From Alkalihalobacillus bogoriensis ATCC BAA-922 (GTDB taxonomy: Bacteria; Bacillota; Bacilli; Bacillales; Bacillaceae_F): DNA of 36,665 nt. Both the position numbers and the translations under genes were made by a program. Position 1 is the first letter of the stretch, and each line of letters begins with the position of its first letter. Below the pieces are notes generated by a model. That model worked only from the letters and a program-made list of their open reading frames with translations. It was not told the DNA's origin and ran no database searches. Below, in pieces: positions 1-7,444 of this stretch. The DNA lies in contig NZ_JHYI01000041.1 of NCBI RefSeq assembly GCF_000621445.1, positions 1 to 36,665 of the forward strand. The letters run 5' to 3'.

Positions 1-450
1 GATTGTTTATCAAAATATACAGAGCCTAAAATTTATTTACTTCCCGAAACAAAGCGTGAAGAATTAAGGGCTTTTGACAACAAAGTTAAAGAGTTGTTTG
101 TACAAATAGCTACCAACATAATGGGCGACAATGAATGCTCAATAGATGATGAAAATCCAGAAATAAAGGTTTCGGTGAACGGTAGTTTGACTGAACGACA
201 GTATGAAGAAATGGAACAGGAATTTGGTAAGTTGAGAGAAGAATACTATTCGATTCGTGATCAACTTGTAAGTGAATATGACAGCTTCAAAGAAAAAATT
301 TTATCGTTCATAAAAAATAATTATTCAAATCATCCATGGTTTTATAAGAATATATTAAGAAGTATTCCATCAAAAGAAGAATTTGCTTATAGTTTTGACT
401 TGTATTTTCTAAAAATTGGCTACGTAGAAAGCATTCAGGAGGTATATTAA
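1..450 (+). CDS. hypothetical protein, 5' end outside the window
   Basis: The frame is open from the first base, so the gene begins upstream of the window and only its C-terminal 149 residues are visible. The visible part is charged and mostly helical: a Glu-rich stretch around EMEQEFGKLREEYYSIRD looks like a short coiled coil, followed by an aromatic-rich tail. I recognise no family. Its stop codon directly abuts the next start, and that gene's ribosome binding site (AGGAGG at 437-442) lies inside this gene, so the two are probably co-transcribed and translationally coupled. An internal TTG at 94 could be taken as a start, but the upstream codons are equally gene-like, so a partial gene is the better reading. 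Confidence 0.6.
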   Translation, partial: DCLSKYTEPKIYLLPETKREELRAFDNKVKELFVQIATNIMGDNECSIDDENPEIKVSVNGSLTERQYEEMEQEFGKLREEYYSIRDQLVSEYDSFKEKILSFIKNNYSNHPWFYKNILRSIPSKEEFAYSFDLYFLKIGYVESIQEVY

Positions 451-1077
451 ATGTCAAAATTGCAATTGAATATAGTTAAACCAATTATTGCTGTACAAGA
501 CCTTGCAATAGAAATAAATCCTGAGCACTTTGATATAAAAAGCTATCATTTTTCTGTACCTTTTATTCAATTTGATTTTCTTCCTGAATTCAAGGCTGAT
601 CCATTACGTGAGTTTAAAAAGAAGGTATACGATGATATCAATGATACTGCGGTATCAAAAACATGGGCTGATCATTTACAAATAGAAATTTATGGAGCAG
701 AAGATGATTTTGATAGTGATTTCGTTAGTTACAAAGATAAAGACATTCGCTTCGATGAACATGTATTCTTTATGACAAATGAAACGCTTGAAAGCTTTAA
801 AGAAAGATATGAATGGTATAAAGAAGAATTCGAAGCACTGCTTGAATATATAACAAATGATAGTGAGGCTATGGTCGATTCAGCTCTCAATAGATTAGTA
901 GGGGAATTTCCACAGTTAACAGAACTTAAAGAAAACATCCGTAAGAGACTTACTGAAAAAGTAGATTATTTAGAATGTAGTCACATGAGGTTAGAAGTAA
1001 TCGAAGTAAACTTAGACAAATCAGACCGAATTATAGAACAAATTATGAAAAAGCAAGATCTCTGGCAAATGGTTTAA
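451..1077 (+). CDS. hypothetical protein (208 aa), possibly continued by frameshift
   Basis: ATG 451 follows AGGAGG with 8-nt spacing and starts immediately after the previous stop. The protein is acidic, with a beta-rich N-terminal half and a helical C-terminal half. No domain is recognised. The ending is odd: the gene stops shortly after a tandem lysine AAA AAG at 1048-1053, while the -1 frame stays open to 1304 and reads on plausibly (ARSLANGLIDEIKRRNK, then the 59-residue ORF below). This could be a recent frameshift, a programmed -1 frameshift at G-AAA-AAG, or simply two adjacent genes. Confidence 0.65.
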   Translation: MSKLQLNIVKPIIAVQDLAIEINPEHFDIKSYHFSVPFIQFDFLPEFKADPLREFKKKVYDDINDTAVSKTWADHLQIEIYGAEDDFDSDFVSYKDKDIRFDEHVFFMTNETLESFKERYEWYKEEFEALLEYITNDSEAMVDSALNRLVGEFPQLTELKENIRKRLTEKVDYLECSHMRLEVIEVNLDKSDRIIEQIMKKQDLWQMV

Positions 1078-1124
1078 TAGATGAGATTAAAAGAAGGAAT
1101 AAAAATAAATATACAAATGTAGTA

Positions 1125-1304
1125 ATGGCGAAGAAGATAGATAAGGCTATTACTGAAATAAAGCAATATAACGTAACAAATGACAGTAATATAAACGAGG
1201 CAATAGGGTATCTAACTGAATTAAAGGCTTTATTTGAAAAGGGAGAAGAAGTAGACGAAATGTTAGCTGAAATTTGGAATGCAATATATAAGCAGAAGGC
1301 TTAA
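1125..1304 (+). CDS. small hypothetical protein (59 aa) or C-terminal part of the preceding gene
   Basis: This ATG-started ORF encodes a 59-residue helical, charged protein beginning MAKKIDKAITEIKQYN. No good ribosome binding site sits at the right distance; the nearest purine run (AAGAAGGAA, 1091-1099) is too far away. The same frame is open upstream to 981 and overlaps the end of the preceding gene, so the segment may be reached by a -1 shift from that gene rather than by its own start. A clear intrinsic terminator follows at 1330. Confidence 0.45.
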   Translation: MAKKIDKAITEIKQYNVTNDSNINEAIGYLTELKALFEKGEEVDEMLAEIWNAIYKQKA

Positions 1305-1329
1305 ACGAGTTAACAAGATAGATTTAGAG

Positions 1330-1370
1330 AAAGGAGAAATGTAGTCAGCATCTCTCCTTTTTCTTATTTT
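1330..1370 (+). terminator. intrinsic terminator after the first gene cluster
   Basis: Arms AAAGGAGA (1330-1337) and TCTCCTTT (1353-1360) pair perfectly and are followed by a T-rich tract on the plus strand. It ends the leftmost transcript and overlaps the 3' end of the minus-strand ORF at 1364. Confidence 0.8.
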
Positions 1371-1534
1371 TGCTCCTGTTTTAATCGTTCCAGCTCTTTT
1401 TCAGCAATTTCTTGTAAGCCTTTTTGAAAATTCTCTGAGTTCCAAATTGCCATAGGTTCTTTTCCGCTCAAACGTGCAACTTCAGTGGCAATTTGAAAAG
1501 CATGATCTCTTAAGTCTTTCGGTACTGTAGTCAT
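1364..1534 (-). CDS. small hypothetical protein (56 aa)
   Basis: The minus-strand ORF starts at ATG 1534 behind an AAGGAG ribosome binding site, and the protein begins MTTVPKDLRDHAFQIATEVA. It is a short helical protein of unknown function ending in a Lys/Glu/Gln-rich tail. The putative promoter TTGCCT-16 nt-TAAAAT lies just upstream, and a LexA-like operator (1547-1566) sits between it and the ribosome binding site, so expression is probably repressed at that site and induced by DNA damage. Confidence 0.6.
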   Translation of the reverse strand: MTTVPKDLRDHAFQIATEVARLSGKEPMAIWNSENFQKGLQEIAEKELERLKQEQK

Positions 1535-1546
1535 GTAACGGCTCCT

Positions 1547-1566
1547 TTAAGAACGTATATTCTTAT
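1547..1566. promoter_or_regulatory. LexA-like operator, copy 1
   Basis: This 20-bp block is identical to 3389-3408. Its core AGAACGTATATTCT is a near-palindrome of the GAAC-N4-(G/A)TTC type known for Gram-positive LexA boxes, and the minus-strand reading GAATATACGTTC resembles the Bacillus recA box form. It lies immediately upstream of the ribosome binding site of the 56-residue minus-strand gene. SOS control is inferred; a plasmid-encoded repressor is the alternative. Confidence 0.6.
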
Positions 1567-1660
1567 TTTATTCGAGTTAGAAAAAAAGGCAAGGATTTAT
1601 AGAATATTAAGTATGGTAAAATAGGAAAGTTTGTATTATTAGATAGATTATTTTCATCTT

Positions 1661-2410
1661 TTATTTTTTTAGGTGAAACTGAATATTGCCACCAAATAAT
1701 TTTTGTGCACTGTATTGGGTTGAAATATCTCCAATATTAACAATTATTGGATTGTTGATTTCTGTGTTAGTAATGACTATTCTATATTCACTTTGATTGT
1801 CGAAATATTTATCTTTCCAGAAGAAAATTTCATTATTATTTTTTAAATAAGATTCTATCCTCTTAGAATTATTCGTTCTGTAGTCATCATAATTTACTTT
1901 AGCTGAAACAAAACCATAACCATTTTTTGAGAATGCTCTTTCAACCCTTTCAATAAAGCTGTTAGGATCAATAATTAACAACTAATTTCCAAACTCACTG
2001 ATCATTTTTTCTTGAGCTTCTTCCGAATAATCAAATTCAGCAATATAGAATTCTTTATTTTCGCCAACTACAACTAAATTGTCACTAATAAGTGCAAAAA
2101 GGCAGAAAACAGGTCTTTTTTCATTTTCTTTTACTCTAAGGTTGCTCCTTGCTCCTGTTCCCTCTAATGCAAGATTACCTGTTTCATTATCATACATCCG
2201 AAATTTTATATTAGCCATTACTTGCGAAGCTTCTAATTTATCTCCTACCCCTCTATCTCCCGTTTCAATTTCTCTGTCAATATAATATCTAAAGTTGTTC
2301 ATGTACAAATTGCCACGCATTAAGTCCGCAATAAAAGGGGTGAATTTAAAAAAAGCAATTATAGAATCTTTGTATTTTGGTATTTCAGATAATTTTATTC
2401 TTGTTTTCAT
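1661..2410 (-). pseudogene. DUF2971-like protein interrupted by an in-frame TAG
   Basis: Two minus-strand ORFs, 2410-1982 (142 codons) and 1981-1661, lie in the same frame and are separated only by one amber codon at 1984-1982. Read through, they give a protein of about 249 residues with features I associate with DUF2971-like proteins: an N-terminal part around residues 20-60, VFCLFAL in the middle, IIDPNSFIERVERAF after the stop, and C-terminal EYRIVI and IGDIS motifs. The simplest reading is a nonsense mutation in an accessory gene. TAG is used as an ordinary stop elsewhere in the window (for example tnsB's neighbour at 25370), so general amber recoding is unlikely. The family name is recalled from motif style and is moderately sure. 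Confidence 0.6.
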
Positions 2411-2861
2411 TTACTTTCCCTCCGCTTCTTATATTTATAATTCGTCATCCTAAAAAATCCACCTTTTCAGCTATGATAATTCAATAAAAATCTACTTATT
2501 CGTAATATCTTTAAGGACGGTTATATACTCTTTTAAGTATGTTAAATGAAACTAATATGCAAGACTTTCATATAAACTATGGAAGCTGTATCCTAACTTC
2601 CTACCAACCAAGCTTTTTATATGAATATCGTTCATATGTTTTACAGAAAATGCACATAACGTATATGAAAAATATGCATATAACTTATGTAACTTGTTCA
2701 TAAAATTACACATCCACATAACTGTAATGCCGAATTTGAGAAGCCGTTACTATCAAATTTTCTGTTTTTAAGTTATAAAATCACTCTACTAATCTATAAT
2801 ATAAAGATTTTTAATCAAAAAGGATTTCCATAATGGAAAAAGTAGAACAGGAGTGATTGAA
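2411..2861. other. 450-bp intergenic region with inverted repeats
   Basis: No gene is visible. The region is very AT-rich and holds repeated CATATAA/TTATATG words. Two inverted repeats stand out: 2619-2637 (ATATGAA, 5-nt spacer, TTCATAT) and 2654-2690 (two 14-nt arms with 12 matches around ACATAAC and CATATAACTTATGT). They lie between the divergently transcribed broken gene and the XRE regulator, and may be operators for that regulator. Confidence 0.5.
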
Positions 2862-3302
2862 ATGAGTAAAGGTAGAAAACAAATGCCACAGGAATTCGGT
2901 AAACTGATTCGTAGGTTAAGAGAAGAAAAGGGCTATAGCTTAGAGCAACTATCTAAAAAAGTAGATGTAAGTGCAAGTTATGTTCATAGGATCGAAACGG
3001 GCGAAAAGAAGCGACCGAGCTTCGTCATTATTGAGGAAATTGCAGAAGCATTAGATGTGGATGTGTTTGATTTGTTGCAGATATCTAACACAGCACAGGA
3101 TCATAAAATCAAGACATTAGCTGAATTATTATACTGTCATTCATCTGTTACAGCAGATGGTGTTACCCTTCACGCTGATGCAAAAGAGGCTTTATTAAAT
3201 GTAATTGACGAAATTATCAAGGCAAAGTGGAGTCACTCATCAATGATTGATGATATTAACAAAATTAGTACAGCCATTAGTAAATTTAAAGAAGTGTTTT
3301 AA
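2862..3302 (+). CDS. XRE-family helix-turn-helix regulator
   Basis: ATG 2862 is chosen because AGGAG at 2849-2853 lies 8 nt upstream; the earlier GTG at 2853 overlaps that site. The N-terminal 70 residues form a Cro/CI-type HTH: FGKLIRRLREEKGYSLEQL, then a recognition segment VSASYVHRIETGEKKRPSF. The C-terminal half is a short helical domain, probably for dimerisation or ligand sensing. It shares its recognition-helix style (SYxxRxETG....PxF) with the second XRE protein at 16075. It probably represses a local promoter, with the inverted repeats upstream as candidate operators. Confidence 0.85.
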   Translation: MSKGRKQMPQEFGKLIRRLREEKGYSLEQLSKKVDVSASYVHRIETGEKKRPSFVIIEEIAEALDVDVFDLLQISNTAQDHKIKTLAELLYCHSSVTADGVTLHADAKEALLNVIDEIIKAKWSHSSMIDDINKISTAISKFKEVF

Positions 3303-3345
3303 TTGCTGAAAAGGGAACAGATTAGTTCTGTTCTCGTCATACATA

Positions 3346-3369
3346 GAGTAGAGTTAAGGGAAAAGGGGA
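3346..3369 (+). repeat. 24-bp dispersed repeat, copy 1
   Basis: This 24-bp stretch (core AGTTAAGGGAAAAGGGGA) recurs exactly at 36614-36637, and in imperfect inverted form at 8726-8746 between hsdS and hsdR. All copies are intergenic. Confidence 0.6.
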
Positions 3370-3382
3370 AGGTATAAATCTA

Positions 3383-3411
3383 TTGACATTAAGAACGTAT
3401 ATTCTTATAAT
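3383..3411 (+). promoter_or_regulatory. consensus promoter with a LexA-like operator in its spacer
   Basis: TTGACA (3383-3388) and TATAAT (3406-3411) are both perfect and separated by 17 nt. The spacer is filled by the 20-bp operator at 3389-3408, identical to the one at 1547. This is a strong sigma-A promoter positioned for tight repression, with SOS-type induction inferred from the operator's similarity to LexA boxes. Confidence 0.8.
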
Positions 3412-3442
3412 GACGTAAATGATAGATAAGGAGGCAAGGAGT

Positions 3443-3496
3443 ATGGTTTTACGGACTATAAAAAAGATTCAAGGGAAAATAGAAGAGCAAAGTTAA
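3443..3496 (+). CDS. 17-residue peptide behind a repressible strong promoter
   Basis: ATG 3443 lies 7 nt behind a perfect AAGGAGG (3429-3435), downstream of the operator-controlled promoter, and the ORF is closed by an intrinsic terminator three bases later. The peptide MVLRTIKKIQGKIEEQS is basic at the start and acidic at the end, without an obvious membrane segment. It may be a functional SOS-induced micropeptide, a leader of a regulatory RNA, or the remnant 5' end of a lost gene. The complete promoter-RBS-ORF-terminator cassette argues it is transcribed and translated. Confidence 0.5.
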   Translation: MVLRTIKKIQGKIEEQS

Positions 3497-3498
3497 AA

Positions 3499-3543
3499 GG
3501 AGCATTGTGTAGCCTAACGGTTATATAATGCTTCTATTTTTTT
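3499..3543 (+). terminator. intrinsic terminator of the micropeptide cassette
   Basis: AGCATT (3501-3506) pairs with AATGCT (3527-3532), with an inner TAGCC/GGTTA helix, followed by a long T run. Confidence 0.8.
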
Positions 3544-3587
3544 GTCAAAAATAATTTACAAAATATTGATAAGGAGGAAGCGTGAGG

Positions 3588-4688
3588 ATGAGTATTAACG
3601 GTTCAAACAAAGAGGCTGTTTTCTGTTGGGCTTTGCTAAAGTATCCAAACATATTAAAAAGGGCATTACATTTGCCATTAGCAAAAATAGAATTAGAGAA
3701 AAAGGTAAATGGAAAAGACATTGATATTTATGCCATGGACAAGAATCGTAATCTCAATGTTTTAGTCGAAGTTCAATTAACGAAAGCACATTCTACTTAT
3801 GTAAAGCGTATGAAAGAAATGATAGCGTTAAATCCAGATTCCGTACTTGTGTGGATTGCCAGCGAGTTTGACGAGAGTCATATTCGAGAAATGGAAGATT
3901 ACATAAATGAAAATGCCAGAAATGTTGACTTTTATGCGATAGAAATTGATCCGAATGTGTTACCGATTTTACAAGAATTGAATGAGTTGTACAAGTTAGA
4001 AATCTATGATGAATTATACAGGATAAGAGAAATGGGGAATGTAATCAACGTTCGTTATATAAAAAAGCAAATCCCTGCAAATTTCATAGGACAAGCTTCT
4101 TTTGCTAAGGTAGGGTTTGACTTTACGAAAATAGAAGATGTGAAAAGGGCGTTATTACAAGAATTACGAGAAAGGATGCCATATCTTTTAAACTTATATT
4201 ACAACAAGAAGGCATCTAATAGTAATCCAGCTCTAAGTGTAGGAGCAGGTCTTTACGGTCTTTCCTTTAAGTGTGGCACAAGGGATAAAAACGGCTTATC
4301 TTTTGTTGAACTCTATTTTGATATTTCGAAAATTGATATGTATGAAAAGTTCAAATCTCTAAAAAATCAAATGACAGAAAGGATTAGCCGAGACATAAAA
4401 ATTATTGATCGTAAAATTGGAGTTTATTTTGAACCTTCTGACACATATGAAGAAACATTTGCAATTATCGCTAAACTGTTTGAACGATTTTTACTCTTTT
4501 TTAGTCCGTACATTTTTAGTGTTAAAGAAATTAAGGATGAAGGAATAGATGTGAGAAAGTCATTTACCGATGGTGATAGAGGTTATGGATGTCGCATAAT
4601 GCTGAATACTATGGAAAATCATATTGAAACAGAAGATAGTATTCGTATAGCGGTAGAAAATGAGGCAGATTATTTTTTGTACAAGTGA
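3588..4688 (+). CDS. PD-(D/E)XK-like protein with a DUF4268-type C-terminus
   Basis: The start is placed at ATG 3588, 10 nt after AAGGAGG; GTG 3582 is only 4 nt away. Residues 1-120 look like a restriction-endonuclease fold: KDIDIYA followed by LNVLVEVQ resembles the D...ExQ variant of the PD-(D/E)XK motif, then helices. The C-terminal part (about residues 220-335) has the SFVELYFD strand and repeated helices I associate with DUF4268. Proteins of this build are common in defence or mobile islands. The gene has its own terminator and stands directly upstream of the type I restriction operon. Function in DNA cleavage is inferred from the fold only. Confidence 0.65.
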   Translation: MSINGSNKEAVFCWALLKYPNILKRALHLPLAKIELEKKVNGKDIDIYAMDKNRNLNVLVEVQLTKAHSTYVKRMKEMIALNPDSVLVWIASEFDESHIREMEDYINENARNVDFYAIEIDPNVLPILQELNELYKLEIYDELYRIREMGNVINVRYIKKQIPANFIGQASFAKVGFDFTKIEDVKRALLQELRERMPYLLNLYYNKKASNSNPALSVGAGLYGLSFKCGTRDKNGLSFVELYFDISKIDMYEKFKSLKNQMTERISRDIKIIDRKIGVYFEPSDTYEETFAIIAKLFERFLLFFSPYIFSVKEIKDEGIDVRKSFTDGDRGYGCRIMLNTMENHIETEDSIRIAVENEADYFLYK

Positions 4689-4709
4689 ATACAACCACTT
4701 CTATATATG

Positions 4710-4745
4710 CAGGTTAGTAGGTCTACTAATCTGTTTTCTTTTTTT
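4710..4745 (+). terminator. intrinsic terminator
   Basis: CAGGTTAGTA (4710-4719) pairs with TACTAATCTG (4724-4733) across a 4-nt loop and is followed by a T-rich run. Confidence 0.85.
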
Positions 4746-4755
4746 CTAAAAAAGA

Positions 4756-4783
4756 TTGATTATATTACCCAAATCGTTATATA
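4756..4783 (+). promoter_or_regulatory. candidate promoter of the type I restriction operon
   Basis: TTGATT (4756-4761), a 16-nt spacer and TATATA (4778-4783) lie between the preceding terminator and the first operon gene. Confidence 0.45.
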
Positions 4784-4837
4784 CTGCATTTAACATCAAG
4801 TCAAATTAAGTATTTGACAAAATGGAGGTGAGTTAGG

Positions 4838-5434
4838 GTGCAACTTGAGCAGATTGCAGAAATCAAAACAGGTATAGTTTTAACGAGGAAAAAGGCTGAT
4901 GTTGATATGAACGTTAAAGCAAAGTATCGTTTGCTTACGTTAAAAAATATCAATGATGACGGTACGCTTAATAATGAGGAGTTTGAATTGTTTGAAAGCA
5001 ACGATATTTTAAGTCCTCATTATTTTACAGAAGAAGGCGATGTCATTATCCGATTAAGTCATCCCAATACAGCTATTTATATTGATAAATCACATTCAGG
5101 ACTGTTAGTACCATCATACTTTGCTATTATAAAAGTAGACAAAATAAGATGTTTGCCAGCATATTTAGCTTGGTACTTAAATACAGAAGCTGTAAAGAAA
5201 GAATTGGAGCGTTCACAAGCGGGTTCACGAATACCGACAACAAACAAAAATACGCTAAAGGCAATAACAATTCATGACATTCCAACTCAGAGACAAGAGG
5301 CACTAATTCAATTACTATTGTTGCATCAGAAAGAAAAGCAACTTTATCAAAAGTTAATAGAAGAAAAGGATAAGTGGTTTAAATCAATTACAGATAAAAT
5401 CATTCAAGGAGAAATCAAGGAGGAAATAAAATGA
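4838..5434 (+). CDS. half-size type I specificity-like subunit
   Basis: GTG 4838 sits 7 nt behind GGAGGTG. The 198-residue protein is about half a normal HsdS and has one target-recognition domain (EIKTGIVLTRKK at the start, then GDVIIRLSHPNTAIYI, the YLAWYLN segment and a SRIPTTNKNTLKAITIHDIP region) followed by one long conserved helix (residues 150-198). It overlaps hsdM by 4 nt (ATGA), so the two are translationally coupled. Half-size S proteins can work as homodimers or modulate HsdM; here a full HsdS exists downstream, so this one may be an accessory or alternative specificity subunit. Confidence 0.8.
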   Translation: MQLEQIAEIKTGIVLTRKKADVDMNVKAKYRLLTLKNINDDGTLNNEEFELFESNDILSPHYFTEEGDVIIRLSHPNTAIYIDKSHSGLLVPSYFAIIKVDKIRCLPAYLAWYLNTEAVKKELERSQAGSRIPTTNKNTLKAITIHDIPTQRQEALIQLLLLHQKEKQLYQKLIEEKDKWFKSITDKIIQGEIKEEIK

Positions 5435-6960
5435 GTGAAAAAGTAACGCAAGAACAAATTAACTCAATACTATGGCAGGCGGCCGACACATTTAGAGGAA
5501 AAATAGATTCAAGTACATATAAGGATTATATCCTAACGATGCTGTTCGTGAAGTACCTTAGTGACGCTTACAAAGAAAGCGTAGAAGAGTATACGAAACG
5601 ATATGACGGTGATGAGCAACGAATACAACGTGCAATATCAAGGGAACGTTTTGTATTAGATGAACAATCCACATTTGAATACCTTTATAGCAAGCGAAAT
5701 GATCCTGAAATCGGTGAAATTATCAACAAAGCATTGGAACGTTTAGAGAACGAAAATACAGGTAAGTTACGTGGGGTATTCCGCAATATAGATTTTAACT
5801 CAGAGGCAACATTAGGAAAGGCGAAAGAACGAAATGCGATTTTACGTTCATTGTTAGAGGACTTCAATAAGTTAACCCTAAAGCCTTCTGTGGTCGGAAA
5901 TGAGGATGTCATTGGCGATGCGTATCAGTTTATGATTGAACGTTTTGCTGGAGACGCAGGCAAGAAGGGTGGGGAGTTCTATACTCCGACAATGGCTTCT
6001 GAATTGTTGGCTCGTCTTGTAAAACCACAGGAGAATGATAGAATATACGATCCCACTTGTGGCTCTGGCTCTCTATTGATTAAAGTAGCCAATCAAGTAC
6101 CGAATAAAAAAGTAGCGGTTTATGGACAAGAACGTAATGGGGCAACACACTCATTAGCACTAATGAATATGTACTTGCATGGTATTGACGATGCAAAATT
6201 GGAGTGGGGAGATACATTAGCTAATCCACTTCATTTAGAAGATGGAAAGCTTATGAAATTCCAGGCAATTGTAGCTAACCCCCCATTCTCATTGGATAAA
6301 TGGGCGATGGGATTTGCGGGAGAAGGGACAAATGATAAGAAGTTTAAAATGGAAGCAAGCCTTGATCCACATAGACGATTCGAGTGGGGAGTAGCACCAT
6401 CATCTAAGGGAGATTATGCATTTGTTCAGCATATGCTTTATTCGTTAGCCGAGAACGGTAGAATGGCAACAATCCTTCCCCATGGAGTTTTGTTCAGAGG
6501 AGCAAGTGAAGGGAAGATTCGTAAGCAAATCATTGATATAAACCTGTTAGAAGCAGTGATTGGATTACCAGAAGGCTTATTTTATGGAACAGGAATTCCA
6601 GCTTGTATTATGGTATTTAAGAAAGATCGTAAACGAAAAGATGTACTATTCATTGATGCTTCTGGAGAAGGGAACTACGAAAAAGGAAAGAACCAAAACA
6701 GGCTAAGAGAACAAGACATTGCAAAAATTGTAGAGACGTATGACACATGGGAAACGATTGATAAATACTCCTATGTAGCAACATTAGATGAGATTAAAGA
6801 GAATGACTACAACTTAAACATTCCACGCTATGTAGATACATTTGAAGAGGAAGAGCCTGTTGATATGGAACAAGTTAAAGAGAATATTGCGAATATTAAG
6901 CTGGAACTTAAAGAGGTTGAGGCAGAGATGGAGAAGTATTTGAAAGAACTTGGGCTATAG
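5431..6960 (+). CDS. hsdM: type I restriction-modification DNA methyltransferase subunit M
   Basis: This 509-residue N6-adenine methyltransferase methylates DNA within the S-M-R complex to protect host DNA. The N-terminal helical HsdM_N domain spans about residues 1-150. The S-adenosylmethionine motif DPTCGSGSLL begins at residue 207 and the catalytic NPPF is at 283-286. A C-terminal coiled coil (about 470-509) should contact HsdS. The length is normal for the family and the key motifs are intact. It follows the half-size S gene with a 4-nt overlap and precedes the DinD remnant. Confidence 0.97.
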   Translation: MSEKVTQEQINSILWQAADTFRGKIDSSTYKDYILTMLFVKYLSDAYKESVEEYTKRYDGDEQRIQRAISRERFVLDEQSTFEYLYSKRNDPEIGEIINKALERLENENTGKLRGVFRNIDFNSEATLGKAKERNAILRSLLEDFNKLTLKPSVVGNEDVIGDAYQFMIERFAGDAGKKGGEFYTPTMASELLARLVKPQENDRIYDPTCGSGSLLIKVANQVPNKKVAVYGQERNGATHSLALMNMYLHGIDDAKLEWGDTLANPLHLEDGKLMKFQAIVANPPFSLDKWAMGFAGEGTNDKKFKMEASLDPHRRFEWGVAPSSKGDYAFVQHMLYSLAENGRMATILPHGVLFRGASEGKIRKQIIDINLLEAVIGLPEGLFYGTGIPACIMVFKKDRKRKDVLFIDASGEGNYEKGKNQNRLREQDIAKIVETYDTWETIDKYSYVATLDEIKENDYNLNIPRYVDTFEEEEPVDMEQVKENIANIKLELKEVEAEMEKYLKELGL

Positions 6961-6981
6961 AAATTATGAGAGGGAAATCAA

Positions 6982-7444
6982 ATGTCCGATATTGAAAAGT
7001 ACAGTGACCGAACATTTGAAGAACACAAGCAAGTAAATGAATATGGAGAGGATTTCTGGTATGCGAGGGATTTAGCTCAAATATTACAAACGGTTTGTGT
7101 AAATAGTGGATATAATCCAGAAGACCATTTTTCCTACATGGGAAAAATGGTTCAACTCGGATCAGGTGCAACAAGAGAAATAGAAGAGTGGGAACTTTTA
7201 CGTTATGCATGCTATTTTATTGTCCAAACTCGTAAACAAGAATTGCAAGAGCAATTTGAAACTCATACAAGGAAAATACAATGCTAACCGTACTCATTAT
7301 GAAGTCGGTAAAAAGGTACGACAAACGGTTGAAGAACTTGGGAGAACGATGCCAGAAGATTTGTCAACACCTGAGAAAAGTATTAAACAAATTGAGAAGA
7401 TGGAAGAAAAGAAGAGGTTGGGAAATGGTGACGTAGATGTATAG
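6982..7444 (+). pseudogene. dinD: decayed DinD (DNA-damage-inducible protein D) gene
   Basis: The first part (6982-7287) carries the DinD-like N-terminus: FEEHKQVNEYGEDFWYARDL, then EDHFSYMGKMVQLGSGA and LLRYACYFI. It jumps to VQTRKQELQEQFE with an internal deletion, and the C-terminal DinD block (THYEVGKKVRQTVEELG, MPEDLSTPEKSIKQIEKME) appears in another frame at about 7265-7444. The fragment total is far below an intact DinD of about 280 residues. DinD-type genes are often found inside Bacillus type I restriction operons, so this is a decayed passenger. The N-terminal piece still has a fair ribosome binding site and may be translated. Confidence 0.85.

Noticed and set aside
1982-1984. General recoding of TAG
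   Set aside because: TAG terminates other genes normally (for example at 6960 and 25370), so the amber codon is better explained as a local mutation or leaky stop.
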